Below, one piece after another: positions 52,839 to 61,375 of a stretch of 64,000 nt of DNA. Each line of letters starts with the position of its first letter. Within the stretch, counting starts at the first letter, position 1. The translations under genes and the position numbers were made by a program. Location: positions 1,885,501 to 1,949,500 of the forward strand of contig NZ_CP019602.1 of NCBI RefSeq assembly GCF_001661675.2. Reading direction: 5' to 3'. This DNA is from Croceicoccus marinus (lineage in GTDB: Bacteria > Pseudomonadota > Alphaproteobacteria > Sphingomonadales > Sphingomonadaceae). Below the pieces are notes generated by a model. The model worked only from the letters and a program-made list of their open reading frames with translations. It did no database searches and was not told the origin of the DNA.

Positions 52839-55196
52839 CTAGAACGCGCGGCTCCAGCGCAGGCCCGCGCCCATGTCCGCGCTGGCGGACGCGACGTGGC
52901 CCGGGTCGCGGCGCATGAACAGGCTGGCCGCCGCTGTTCCGCCCCACACCGGCCCCTCCCATGACAATTCGGTCGCGATCTCGCGCCCCGTGGGGCTGAG
53001 CGACAGTCGCGAGATTCCCATGGTCGCGCTTTCGCTGGCATAGTCGTAGGCGACGGGCAGGTTCAGCGCGAGCGCGCCCGATTCGACCCGCAGCGGCTGC
53101 GACACGCGCAGGGCCAGCCTGTCCTGCCGGGTGAAGATGCCGCTGCGTGCCGCATCGATGCTCCAGCCTGAGGTGTGCAGCAGCGCGGCATCGGTCATCA
53201 GCCCGCCCGCGATGGGCCGCGTCAGGCCCTGCCGCACCGACAGGCCGAAACGCCAGCCGGGCGAGGCATCCCAGCCCGCCGCCAGATCGAGGAACATGCT
53301 GTCCGCGCCGCCCCGGCCCACCAGCGCGCTTTGAAAGCTGCCGCCGAGCAGGGTTGTATCCTCGTGCAGCCAGGACGCGCCCAGCGATGCGTCGATCGCG
53401 CCCTTTCGCGCATCGGCAGACACGCCGTAGCGAGCCAGTCGGTTCCGCCGCGCCGGAAGGATCGCCAGCTCGTCGTCCAGCCGCTCGTTCCAGACCGCGC
53501 CAGCCTCTCCCGACAGGGTCAGGCCCCAGCCGCCCATCTCGCGGCGTATCGCCATCGAACCCGCGTTCATCGCGGCGAAGCCCAGGTCCGTGCCCGGTTC
53601 CTGCGCGACCATAAAGGCCGGGCGATCCGCACCGCGCAGGCTCGCCTCAAGCCCGCTCGCGCCCTGGCGGAAGCCGAAGGCGACCTCGGTCCCCGGTGCG
53701 ATCCGCGCGCTGATCCGCGCGGCGAGAAGCTGTGCCTGCGCCGCATCCTCGCTGCGCAGCTGGGGGGGGCCGCCGCCCGGCCCGCCATGAATGCCATCGG
53801 CCACCGCGAAGGATGCGCCCAGGCCGCCCGCCTGCAGGCTGGCACCCCGCGCGCTGCCCATCAGCGAGCGTGCGAAATCGCGGCGCGGTGCGGCGCTGCG
53901 CAGCCGCCCGGCAAGATCGACCGAATAGGCACGCCCATAGCCGTCGAGCAGGATCGCGCCGGTCGTGCCCTGCTGTCCCGCGTCCCCCATCGCGGGGCTG
54001 ACGCTGCCCGCGGCGGTCGCCAGCGACAGCGCCGTGCCATGCCCGGCCAGCGTGGTCGTCCCGCTTGGCGCGAAGGCCGCGCCGATGTCCAGCACGCCGC
54101 GTCCGTAGATCGCATCGGTCCCGCGCTCTCCGGCATCGCGGGCGTTGTCCAGCAGCAGGCTGACGATCTCGGCCCCGCTGAGATTGGGGAACGCCTGCGC
54201 CAGCAGCGCCGCCGCGCCGGCAATCTGCGGCGCTGCGAAACTGGTTCCGTTGACGACATAGACGAAATCGGTGCCGTCCCGCGTCTCGGTATAGATTTGG
54301 CCGTCCTGGTAGACGCAGCACACATCCTCGCCCTGCGCGGCCAGGAACGAGGCGGCGTACCGTCCCGCCTTGTTGCTGAACGAGGATATCTGCGCCTCGG
54401 CATCGACCGAACCGGCGATGATCACATTGGCGCCGCCCGCGCGCAGCGTGCCGATGGCGAAGGGATCGGGATTTTCCGGATCGATCGACAGGTCGCCGCC
54501 TTCTCCGTCATTGCCAGCGGACACGACGATCACCGCCCCCGCCTCGGCGGCGGAGGCCAGCGCGCTGCGCAGCACGCTGGACGGGTTGGAGCCGCCCAGC
54601 GAGATATTGATCACCCGCGCGCCCGCGGACACCGCCAGGTTCACGCCGCGGGCGATGTCGCTATCGTTGAAGCTGCAGCCGGTGACCGGGTTGACGGGAT
54701 CGAACCCCTGGCACGTGCCGGGAAGATCGGCGCGAAAGGCGATGATGGTTGCGTCATAGGCCATGCCCATCACGCCGCGGTCGTTGCGCGCCGCAGCCGC
54801 CACCAGCGCGACCTGCGTGCCGTGGCCGTCGGGCGAATCGATGCCGCGGTCCCCCGCCACGTCGCGCGAGGCGCTGGAAATGCGGCCCGCGAATTCCGGG
54901 TTGTCGGGATCGATGCCGGTGTCGATGATGGCGATGCCCACGCCCCTGCCCGTCGCACCGTCCTGCCAGGCGGCCACCGCATCGTGCAGCGCAGGCCCGT
55001 CGGAGCGGCGGAATTCGGCCGTATCGAAATCGATGTCGGGCGTTGGCGCGGGCTGCGGGGCAGGCGCCGGGGTCGGCGTCGAGATCGGACCACCGCCTGA
55101 ACCGCCGCCACCGCCGCAGGCCGACAGCATCGCCAGTGCGGACAGCGCCGCCAGCATGTATGCCGCTCTGCAGCGCGCGGGTCGTCCGGTATCCAT
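52839..55196 (-). CDS. subtilase (S8) autotransporter with lipobox
   Basis: A 785-residue exported serine protease. The signal peptide ends in lipobox LSAC (Cys27), followed by Gly- and Pro-rich linkers, the S8 domain with Asp92 (IIDTGID), His125 (DGHGTQVA) and Ser319 (VNGTSFAAP), a linker, and from about residue 530 an autotransporter beta-domain ending in WSRAF, whose last Phe is typical for Bam recognition. A lipobox and an outer-membrane barrel in one chain are an odd mix. A run of eight C (coding strand) lies near residue 477. Probably cell-surface; substrates unknown. Confidence 0.9.
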   Translation of the reverse strand: MDTGRPARCRAAYMLAALSALAMLSACGGGGGSGGGPISTPTPAPAPQPAPTPDIDFDTAEFRRSDGPALHDAVAAWQDGATGRGVGIAIIDTGIDPDNPEFAGRISSASRDVAGDRGIDSPDGHGTQVALVAAAARNDRGVMGMAYDATIIAFRADLPGTCQGFDPVNPVTGCSFNDSDIARGVNLAVSAGARVINISLGGSNPSSVLRSALASAAEAGAVIVVSAGNDGEGGDLSIDPENPDPFAIGTLRAGGANVIIAGSVDAEAQISSFSNKAGRYAASFLAAQGEDVCCVYQDGQIYTETRDGTDFVYVVNGTSFAAPQIAGAAALLAQAFPNLSGAEIVSLLLDNARDAGERGTDAIYGRGVLDIGAAFAPSGTTTLAGHGTALSLATAAGSVSPAMGDAGQQGTTGAILLDGYGRAYSVDLAGRLRSAAPRRDFARSLMGSARGASLQAGGLGASFAVADGIHGGPGGGPPQLRSEDAAQAQLLAARISARIAPGTEVAFGFRQGASGLEASLRGADRPAFMVAQEPGTDLGFAAMNAGSMAIRREMGGWGLTLSGEAGAVWNERLDDELAILPARRNRLARYGVSADARKGAIDASLGASWLHEDTTLLGGSFQSALVGRGGADSMFLDLAAGWDASPGWRFGLSVRQGLTRPIAGGLMTDAALLHTSGWSIDAARSGIFTRQDRLALRVSQPLRVESGALALNLPVAYDYASESATMGISRLSLSPTGREIATELSWEGPVWGGTAAASLFMRRDPGHVASASADMGAGLRWSRAF

Positions 55197-55492
55197 CGCA
55201 TCCCCCAGCAGGATTGTTCCCACGTCGAACGGAAACGCTGCGCGCGCCCGTCCCGAAGCCTTGCCCGATCGACCAAAAGCCCCCACGATCCGGCCATCCC
55301 CGATAAGTGACGCGAACGCCACGAAAAATCGAGCGGCAATTACGTATAGGCTGCGTGCCGGCGCTTCAAGCAAGCCGCGGGATCGCTTCGCGGCCATTGC
55401 CCATCCGCGGCAGAGGCGATAGGCGGAGCGCCGTCCCGGCCCGCCCGCGTCGGCGGACTGGCTCCATCGTTACCAGAAAGAGACCGCCCAGC

Positions 55493-56335
55493 ATGACCAC
55501 CCGTTCCGAGCTGATCGCCCGCATCGATGCCGCATTCGACGATCGCGCCAATGTCACCCCCGAAAGCGCCGACGTGCGCAAGGATGTCGAGGAAGCGCTG
55601 GCGCTGCTGGATTCGGGTGAGGCGCGCGTGGCCGAGAAGACCGGCGGCGAGTGGACCGTCAACCAATGGCTGAAAAAGGCGGTGCTGCTGTCCTTCCGCC
55701 TGAACGATAACGAGATCGTGCCCTATGGCTCGGCGGGCGAGAGCGCGTTCGACAAGGTGCCGTCGAAGTTCGCAGGCTGGACCGACGGGCGTTTCGCCGA
55801 GAACGGCTTTCGCGTGGTGCCCGGCGCGGTGGCGCGGCGCGGCAGCTTCATCGGCAGGGGCGTGGTGCTGATGCCCAGCTTCGTCAATATCGGGGCCTAT
55901 GTCGATGAAGGCACGATGGTCGATACCTGGGCCACCGTCGGGTCCTGCGCGCAGATCGGCAAGAACGTCCACATTTCGGGCGGCGCGGGGATCGGCGGCG
56001 TGCTGGAGCCGCTGCAGGCCGGGCCCGTCATCATCGAGGACGGTGCCTTCATCGGCGCCCGCAGCGAAGTCGCCGAAGGCGTGACGATCGGCGAAGGCGC
56101 GGTGCTGTCGATGGGTGTCTTCATCGGCGCGTCGACCAAGATCATCGATCGCGACACCGGCGAAGTGCATGTCGGCAAGGTGCCGCCCTATGCGGTGGTC
56201 GTGCCCGGCTCGATGCCCGGCAAGCCGCTGCCCGACGGCACGCCCGGCCCGTCGCTGTATTGCGCGGTGATCGTCAAGACCGTGGACGCGCAGACCCGTT
56301 CAAAGACCGGTATCAACGAACTTTTGCGGCCCTGA
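55493..56335 (+). CDS. dapD: tetrahydrodipicolinate N-succinyltransferase
   Basis: DapD puts succinyl on tetrahydrodipicolinate in the lysine/peptidoglycan pathway. The 280-residue protein has a helical start and a left-handed beta-helix of hexapeptide repeats ([47 protein letters not shown]). ATG 55493 is the start. With lysA in the window it fits the succinylase route to lysine. Nothing of note is fused to it. Confidence 0.97.
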   Translation: MTTRSELIARIDAAFDDRANVTPESADVRKDVEEALALLDSGEARVAEKTGGEWTVNQWLKKAVLLSFRLNDNEIVPYGSAGESAFDKVPSKFAGWTDGRFAENGFRVVPGAVARRGSFIGRGVVLMPSFVNIGAYVDEGTMVDTWATVGSCAQIGKNVHISGGAGIGGVLEPLQAGPVIIEDGAFIGARSEVAEGVTIGEGAVLSMGVFIGASTKIIDRDTGEVHVGKVPPYAVVVPGSMPGKPLPDGTPGPSLYCAVIVKTVDAQTRSKTGINELLRP

Positions 56336-56423
56336 CCGGGGCGGCGCTGCACCCCGGCGCTGGCGCTGGACGGAAGCTGGAACGAAAGCTTCCTGACGCG
56401 CGTTCCTTCATGAATAGGCCTGC

Positions 56424-56443
56424 GGGCGGCGCTGTAGCCGCCC
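56424..56443 (+). terminator. hairpin after dapD
   Basis: GGGCGGC and GCCGCCC pair around a 6-base loop, with only TT after the stem. It lies 88 bases past dapD and 40 before the next ATG; a plausible but weak terminator. Confidence 0.4.
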
Positions 56444-56483
56444 TTGGGCCCGGGATCGTATTTTGAAGTCGAGGAGTATCACG

Positions 56484-56774
56484 ATGCAACGTCATGGCGA
56501 AGAGGTCGATCTGACCACCAATGAAGCGCGTGGCGGATCAACCCCGCATATCGTGCGCTATGTCCTGCTGATCAGCCTGTTTCTGGCGGCGGCGGCAATG
56601 ACCATCGCTTGGGTGAGTGGCGCGCTTTCCGCCGACCAGGTGGAAGACAATGGCATGGTCACCAATCAGCCAGTTCCCTCCGAGGCTGGCTCTGCGGTTG
56701 GCGAGGACCAGGGCGTCGAGGGCAATATGGCGGACGGATACACCTTCGAAGAAGAGACGACCGAGGTCGAATAA
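56484..56774 (+). CDS. small single-helix membrane protein
   Basis: A 96-residue protein: short polar start with MQRHGEEVDLTTNEARGG, one helix IVRYVLLISLFLAAAAMTIAWVSGAL, and an acidic, Asn/Glu-rich outer tail (EDQGVEGNMADGYTFEEETTEVE). GAGGAG stands seven bases before ATG 56484. It precedes the DUF2945-DUF3008 pair by 27 bases in the same direction. No family recognised. Confidence 0.7.
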   Translation: MQRHGEEVDLTTNEARGGSTPHIVRYVLLISLFLAAAAMTIAWVSGALSADQVEDNGMVTNQPVPSEAGSAVGEDQGVEGNMADGYTFEEETTEVE

Positions 56775-56801
56775 AGGCGAAAGCCGGGTTAGGAGCGCAG
56801 C

Positions 56802-57032
56802 ATGGCCGACAAGGAAAACAGTTTTCAGGTCGATCAGCACGTCCAGTGGAGCTGGGGCGGCGGCAAGGGCAAAGGCCAGATCAAGGAGCGGTTCGAACGC
56901 GATGTCGAACGAACCCTCAAAGGATCGAAGGTCAAGCGCCACGGAACCGAGGACGATCCGGCCTATCTGATCGAGCAGGACGATGGGGACGAAGTCCTAA
57001 AGCTCGGTTCCGAACTGGAAGGAGCGGGATAA
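56802..57032 (+). CDS. DUF2945 (HVA1/TUDOR-like) protein
   Basis: A 76-residue protein with the DUF2945 pattern: FQVDQHVQWSWGGGKGKGQI at the start, then VKRHGTEDDPAYLIEQDDGDEVLKLGSEL. The family occurs in bacteria and fungi; a hypervirulence-associated TUDOR domain name has been given, with function unclear. Its stop overlaps the start of DUF3008 (TAATG), so the two are translated together. Confidence 0.85.
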   Translation: MADKENSFQVDQHVQWSWGGGKGKGQIKERFERDVERTLKGSKVKRHGTEDDPAYLIEQDDGDEVLKLGSELEGAG

Positions 57033-57214
57033 TGCCTGCACAGTCCAAGGCGCAGCAGAAGGCCGCCGGTGCCGCCCTTTCCGCCAAGCGCGGCGATACC
57101 AAGGTGTCCGACCTGCAGGGCGCTTCGAAAGAGATGTACGACAGCATGAGCGAAGCTGAGCTGGAAGACATCGCCTCGACCAGCCGCGAAGACCTGCCCG
57201 AACACAAGTCCTGA
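57032..57214 (+). CDS. DUF3008 family small protein
   Basis: A 60-residue protein that matches DUF3008: MPAQSKAQQKAAGAALSAKRG then SKEMYDSMSEAELEDIASTSR. It is small, charged and likely soluble; function unknown. It shares bases with the DUF2945 stop, a coupling that suggests a joint product. Confidence 0.85.
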   Translation: MPAQSKAQQKAAGAALSAKRGDTKVSDLQGASKEMYDSMSEAELEDIASTSREDLPEHKS

Positions 57215-57332
57215 TCGCCCGGCTGACCCCGTAATCCGGGGAAGCCCTTCTAACCGCGCTGGTCCTGCCTTATGCTCCGGATTGGCTCATACCTTCCGGT
57301 TTGGGCCATGATACAGCGGGGGTGGGCATTCT

Positions 57333-57809
57333 GTGAACGATATCGACGGCGCGCAATATCATCAGCTTGCGGCGGAATTGACTGCGGCCAGCGTCCTTGG
57401 TGCGTCCTGCGTTGTCATCCACGGGCTGGGCCTCGCCATGATCACCCGCTTCATCCGGCCCAGCGACGATCCGCGGCGCGTCACCCATCTGCCGCCCGTT
57501 ACCGTCCACGGGATCGCCATGACCATCATCATCGCGCTGTCGCTGTTCGTCATCCACGGGCTTGAAATCTGGCTCTACGCGTTCTTCTATCTGACGGTGG
57601 GCGCCTTGCCCGATTTGTCGTCGGCGCTGTATTTCTCGACGATCAGCTATTCCACCGTGGGGTTCAGCGATGCGCTGATCCTGCCCGCGTGGCGCAATGT
57701 CGCGGCGCTTGAAAGCATTGCCGGGGTCATCATGCTTGGCTGGTCTACAGCCTATTTCGTGCGGATCCTGGGCCATATCGACGTGAAGCCCAGACCGCCA
57801 AGGCTATGA
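57333..57809 (+). CDS. two-helix (Ion_trans_2) potassium-channel-like protein
   Basis: A 158-residue membrane protein with four hydrophobic stretches: one at about 20-40, one at about 60-80, then a pore helix and filter TISYSTVGFSD (usual T.GYG), then a closing helix. The STVGF filter suggests potassium selectivity. No regulatory domain is fused. Translation begins at GTG 57333. It is convergent with the SWIB gene and separated by a long hairpin. Confidence 0.8.
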   Translation: MNDIDGAQYHQLAAELTAASVLGASCVVIHGLGLAMITRFIRPSDDPRRVTHLPPVTVHGIAMTIIIALSLFVIHGLEIWLYAFFYLTVGALPDLSSALYFSTISYSTVGFSDALILPAWRNVAALESIAGVIMLGWSTAYFVRILGHIDVKPRPPRL

Positions 57810-57824
57810 CGCCGGGGCGATGAT

Positions 57825-57852
57825 ACAGGGCGGCCCCGCGGGACCGCCCTGT
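57825..57852. terminator. hairpin between convergent channel and SWIB genes
   Basis: ACAGGGCGG and CCGCCCTGT form a perfect nine-base stem around ten bases that can themselves pair (CCCGCGGG). There is no T tract on either side, so it is likely a shared structure that slows both transcripts. Confidence 0.5.
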
Positions 57853-57866
57853 CCGATCAATGCCGA

Positions 57867-58118
57867 TCAGCCGAGGTGCTTCGATACCGCCGCCGTCATC
57901 TTGAACATCGAGATCTTCTCGGTGCCGATGACCTTGCCCAGCTTGTCGTCGGGTTCGATCATGCGCTTGTCGTCGGCGGCCTGCAGGTCGTGCTTCTTGA
58001 TATATTCCCACACCTTGGCGGTCACTTCGCCGCGCGGCATCGGGCCCTTGCCGACGATCTCTTCCAGATCGGCCGAGACGGGAACGGGCTTGTTGATCGC
58101 GTTATTCTTGGCAGCCAT
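57867..58118 (-). CDS. SWIB/MDM2 domain protein
   Basis: An 83-residue protein with the SWIB domain: NKPVPVSADLEEIVGKGPMPRGEVTAKVWEYIKKHDLQAADDKRMIEPDDKLGKVIG. The domain is known from chromatin remodelers of eukaryotes and stand-alone proteins of chlamydiae and alphaproteobacteria, where it may act on DNA or topology. Role here is unknown. Small, soluble. Confidence 0.9.
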   Translation of the reverse strand: MAAKNNAINKPVPVSADLEEIVGKGPMPRGEVTAKVWEYIKKHDLQAADDKRMIEPDDKLGKVIGTEKISMFKMTAAVSKHLG

Positions 58119-58195
58119 TAGTTACTTCCTTTCCATAGGAGAGTTGCGGCCCCCTTGCCGGGCGGCCGGATCTTGCTTGGTCGAACGGGCAGGCA

Positions 58196-58801
58196 TCAAT
58201 CCTCGTCTTCGAGGTCGATGTCGTCCCAATCCTTGATTTCCCCGCCGCGTTCATAGGTCGCGCTCAGGATCGCGAGCGACACGACATGGCCTTCCATCGC
58301 CTTCATAAGGGCGCCGCGCCCCGCGCCGGGGGCGAGGTCGATCGGGGTGTCGACGGCGAACAGCTGGAACACGTAATCGTGCTTGCCATGGCCCGTGGGC
58401 GGGTCGGGCAGCAGCCATTCGGAATTCTGATAGGAGTTCTTGCCGACCTTGGGCGGAACCTCGCCCTCCATCAGCTTGCCCCGCTGGGGGGCAAGGCCCC
58501 ATACCAGCCAGTGGCAGAAGGGTTCGGGCGACGGGGCGTCCGGATCCTCGACGATCAGCACCAGTTCCTGTGCGGCGGCCTGGATGTTGTTCCATTCCAG
58601 CGGCGGCGCGACGGCGTCCTCCTCGTCAGCGGTGAAGCTGGGGTCCAGTTCCTCGCCATTTTCGAACGCGGCGGAGGTCAGCACCATGCCGCCTGCACCC
58701 ACCACACCGTCGCCGCCCAGTTTCACGGCGGCCAGCTTGCTATGTCCGGCGCGGACATTGTGCAGGGCGGCGCCAAGCCATTCGGGGACGTGTTCAAGCA
58801 T
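58196..58801 (-). CDS. YbhB/YbcL (PEBP) family protein
   Basis: A 201-residue Raf-kinase-inhibitor-like protein: GMVLTSAAFENGEELDPSFTADEEDAVAPPLEWN, ELVLIVEDPDAPSPEPFCHWLVWG, and a closing KHDYVFQLFAVDTP. These cytoplasmic or periplasmic proteins bind phospholipid or phosphate-bearing ligands; no signal peptide here. AGGAAC lies before ATG 58801. Confidence 0.9.
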   Translation of the reverse strand: MLEHVPEWLGAALHNVRAGHSKLAAVKLGGDGVVGAGGMVLTSAAFENGEELDPSFTADEEDAVAPPLEWNNIQAAAQELVLIVEDPDAPSPEPFCHWLVWGLAPQRGKLMEGEVPPKVGKNSYQNSEWLLPDPPTGHGKHDYVFQLFAVDTPIDLAPGAGRGALMKAMEGHVVSLAILSATYERGGEIKDWDDIDLEDED

Positions 58802-59232
58802 CTTGTTCCTTTCGCGCGCGGTTCGCTTGCCATTGTTCAAGAGGGCAACGAGCCCCGGCCCGCGGTCGTTCCAGACCCTAGGCCAAGCACGAAGCGGCGA
58901 TCCCGGAAAGGGGGCCGCTGCCCGTAATCCCCAACAGAGGCGGGAAAACGCCGGAATCGGCCCGATTCCATGCGCTTGCGCGGTGATTGCGCGGGCAGGA
59001 TGAACCGCCGGGCAAAGCGAATTTGCTCGCGGCGGCGGCATTTCCGCACGGCAGATGAGTCGCGTGATCGGCGCGCCGGTCGACCGCCTGATCGATTTTG
59101 CCTCATGAGCCCGCACTGTTCATCGACCGGTTCGATCACAGCGAGTGGATTTCCGCGCTGGCATTTGCGAGCCGTTCGCAATAGATCCCCGGTGTCTCCA
59201 CGAAGGAGCGTCACCAGTTCAAGGATCACCCG
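58802..59232. other. gap without a supported gene
   Basis: About 430 bases lie between the divergently read YbhB and DUF2061 genes. Frames here have no family likeness and poor codon make-up. It presumably carries the promoters of both genes; I see no convincing promoter or repeat. Confidence 0.5.
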
Positions 59233-59457
59233 ATGTCCCGCGATCTTGCCAAGACCGTCAGCTTCCTTTGCCTGCACCTGATGGTGGGCTTCGCGGTGGC
59301 CTATGCCTTTACCGGCAGCCTTGCGCTGGCAAGCGGGATCGCGCTGGTCGAGCCATGCGTGAACGCGGTGGTGTTCTTCTTCCACGAACGTGCATGGCGC
59401 GGCGAGATCCGTTTCCTGGACCTGCTTACCCACCGGCACGGCGCGGCGGCGGCCTAA
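59233..59457 (+). CDS. DUF2061 family membrane protein
   Basis: A 74-residue protein with two helices. SRDLAKTVSFLCLHLMVGFAVAYAFTGSLALASGIALVEPCVNAVVFFFHERAW fits DUF2061, including the FHERAW end of the domain. Function unknown; it is membrane-bound. Confidence 0.85.
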   Translation: MSRDLAKTVSFLCLHLMVGFAVAYAFTGSLALASGIALVEPCVNAVVFFFHERAWRGEIRFLDLLTHRHGAAAA

Positions 59458-59468
59458 ATCTCGCGAGG

Positions 59469-59513
59469 CTAATCCGGGCAGGACTGATCCGGGCGGGACC
59501 GATCCTAGCGCGA
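59469..59513. repeat. three imperfect 15-bp tandem copies
   Basis: CTAATCCGGGCAGGA, CTGATCCGGGCGGGA and CCGATCCTAGCGCGA follow one another between the DUF2061 gene and the end of the phasin-like gene; the third includes that gene's stop. Confidence 0.6.
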
Positions 59514-59879
59514 GAGGCGCCGGCGATTGGCCGAAACCTTGGTCTGATAGCGCTGCATTGCGCCGCGCATCGCGGCTTCGGGCGTATTGCCCGCCTGCCC
59601 GGTCGCGGCACTCATGCCCAGCAATGCCGCGGTTTCCCATTTTTCCGACACCATGCGCACCGCCTCGCGCTGGGCCACGGCGCCGCCCTGCATCATCCGC
59701 ATCGAACGCAGCGCGATCACTTGCGAGGATTCGATGCACAGCCGCCACCAGTCGAACGCAAGGCGCGACATCGCGAGCGGGTCCATCATTTGTCCGAATG
59801 GCATCTGGCCAAAGGGCATCTGGCCGAACGGCATCATCGTATCGGGCACGGCGGCAGTCGGCGTGGTCACGGTAGGCAT
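59505..59879 (-). CDS. phasin-like protein with MPFGQ repeats
   Basis: A roughly 124-residue protein. After MPTVTTPTAAVPDTM come three copies of MPFGQ, then a helical part (MSRLAFDWWRLCIESSQVIALRSMRMM and VRMVSEKWETAALLGMSAATG). Helices with this make-up resemble phasin or PHA-granule proteins, but I am unsure. The start may be the ATG at 59879 or 59888. It is convergent with DUF2061. Confidence 0.6.
   Translation of the reverse strand: MPTVTTPTAAVPDTMMPFGQMPFGQMPFGQMMDPLAMSRLAFDWWRLCIESSQVIALRSMRMMQGGAVAQREAVRMVSEKWETAALLGMSAATGQAGNTPEAAMRGAMQRYQTKVSANRRRLSR
59791..59835. repeat. three 15-bp tandem copies coding for MPFGQ
   Basis: TGTCCGAATGGCATC, TGGCCAAAGGGCATC and TGGCCGAACGGCATC follow one another on the plus strand and read MPFGQ three times on the minus strand. 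They keep frame. Confidence 0.8.
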
Positions 59880-60057
59880 GGCGCGCATAATCCTGGAATA
59901 TGGGGAAAGAGGGCATGCCAGCCATCCGGCGTGCATGGATCCTGCGCTTATCCGCCTCTGCCGCCCGACATACAAGCGCTATCGCTGCGCGCCGGAACAT
60001 CGGCCGCGCTCGCGCGCTGTTCGGACACAGGACATCCCGTCTGGAAGGAACCCCGAT

Positions 60058-60483
60058 ATGACCGTCAATAGTGCAACCGCCCGCTACGAAGGCCTTGGCA
60101 AGGATGGCAAGGGCCATGTCGCCACGAAGTCCGGCGCGCTCGATGCGCCCTATGGCTTCAACAGCCGCTTCGAATCGGGCCCCGGCACCAACCCCGAGGA
60201 AATGATCGCCGCCGCCCATGCCAGCTGCTTCACCATGGCGACCAGCTTCGCGCTGGCCAAGGCGGGGCATACCGATGGCATGCTGGACACCAACTGCGAC
60301 GTGACGCTAGAAAAGGACGGCGACGGCTTCACCGTGACGAAAAGCGCGCTGAGCATGAAGGCCAGGGTCGCCGGCATGGACAAGGCCGAGTTCGAGAAAA
60401 TCGCCGCCGAAGCCAAGGCGAACTGCCCGATCTCGAAACTGCTGAGCTGCGAGATCACGCTGGAAACCGAATTCGAGGGCTGA
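60058..60483 (+). CDS. osmC: OsmC-family peroxiredoxin
   Basis: OsmC reduces organic hydroperoxides with two reactive cysteines. The 141-residue protein shows GPGTNPEEMIAAAHASCFTMATSFAL with the first Cys and EAKANCPISKLLSCEI with the second, plus the paired beta strands. It follows a 178 bp gap and is the last of the stress-type genes in this region. Confidence 0.95.
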   Translation: MTVNSATARYEGLGKDGKGHVATKSGALDAPYGFNSRFESGPGTNPEEMIAAAHASCFTMATSFALAKAGHTDGMLDTNCDVTLEKDGDGFTVTKSALSMKARVAGMDKAEFEKIAAEAKANCPISKLLSCEITLETEFEG

Positions 60484-60522
60484 GCGATCGGACCGAGAAC
60501 CTGTCCCCATCCGGTTGACACA

Positions 60523-60550
60523 GGCGACACATCCTACAGGGTGTGTCGCC
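60523..60550 (+). terminator. hairpin after osmC
   Basis: GGCGACACA and TGTGTCGCC form a perfect nine-base stem with a ten-base loop 40 bases past the osmC stop. No T tract follows, so its role as a terminator is uncertain. Confidence 0.4.
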
Positions 60551-60725
60551 CCTCTCCGCGCCCCGGAATTGCGCGGGTTTCCCGCCTTCGGTTGGCACCG
60601 GGCGGAGGCGGGAAAATGCGCGGGATGGCGGGCGTTCGGCATGAGGCCAGCGGTCGCATTTCGCCGCCATGTAGGACAGTGGTTTCTGCACGCCGCAAGG
60701 CCCCCACCGAAGGAGCATGGCGGCC

Positions 60726-61328
60726 ATGACGCGGCAGCTTGTCATCACCGGCTTCCAGCCCTTTCCCGGCGTGGCCGAGAACCCGACCGAGGTGCTGGTC
60801 CGCTCGCTGGACTCATGCGGCGATCCGGTCCTGCAACGGGCGGAGGCTGTCATCGTGCCGACGCGCTATGGCGATGCGCCCGCCGCGCTGCGATCCGTTC
60901 TGGCCAGCCCGCCGCGCGTGCTGATCATGACCGGCTTCAGCGCGCGCGCCGCCGGGCTGGTGCTGGAAAGCCGCGCCAGCAACGCCTGCACCGCGGCGCT
61001 TCCCGATGCGAGAGGCGCGATGCCCCCCGAAAGCGCCGATCCGCTGCATCATTTGCCCGCGCGTTGCGACATCGACGATCTGTGCGCCGCGGTGGAAAGC
61101 GCCGGGCTGGCCTGCGCGCCGTCGGACGATGCGGGCGGCTATGTGTGCAATCACCTCTATTACCACGCGCTGGCGGCGCTGGACGAAAGCGGCGCCGATA
61201 CGCGCGCATTGTTCGTGCATATACCGGCGCTGGCGGGCAGTGCGCTGGCCGCAACGAGCGCCGCCGCGCTGGAACTGGCCGACCTGCAGCGCGGGCTGGG
61301 CGTGCTGGCGGGCGAATTGCTGCGCTGA
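60726..61328 (+). CDS. pcp: pyroglutamyl-peptidase I (C15 family)
   Basis: Pcp removes N-terminal pyroglutamate from peptides. The 200-residue protein has the start LVITGFQPFPGVAENPTE, active-site Glu81 in LESRASN, Cys141 in GGYVCNHLYY and His165 in FVHIP. All three catalytic positions are kept. ATG 60726 is chosen because AGGAG is ten bases before it; the ATG at 60717 is only one base past that sequence. Confidence 0.9.
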   Translation: MTRQLVITGFQPFPGVAENPTEVLVRSLDSCGDPVLQRAEAVIVPTRYGDAPAALRSVLASPPRVLIMTGFSARAAGLVLESRASNACTAALPDARGAMPPESADPLHHLPARCDIDDLCAAVESAGLACAPSDDAGGYVCNHLYYHALAALDESGADTRALFVHIPALAGSALAATSAAALELADLQRGLGVLAGELLR

Positions 61329-61375
61329 GGAGCGGGGCTTGGCGTGCTGCGCTTCACTGGCCTACAGCCCGCCTG

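Noticed and set aside
53175..55100. Open frame of 641 codons on the plus strand
   Set aside because: Shadow of the subtilase autotransporter; no domain and Arg/Ala-rich.
57227..57241. CCCCG-TAATC-CGGGG as a terminator after DUF3008
   Set aside because: Five-base stem and no T tract.
58970..59281. 103-codon frame in the gap before DUF2061
   Set aside because: Very Arg-rich, overlaps the DUF2061 start in another frame and has no family likeness.
59459..59515. TCTCGCG ... CGCGAGA as a terminator between DUF2061 and the phasin-like gene
   Set aside because: The loop of about 43 bases is too long and overlaps the tandem repeats; listed only as a repeat.
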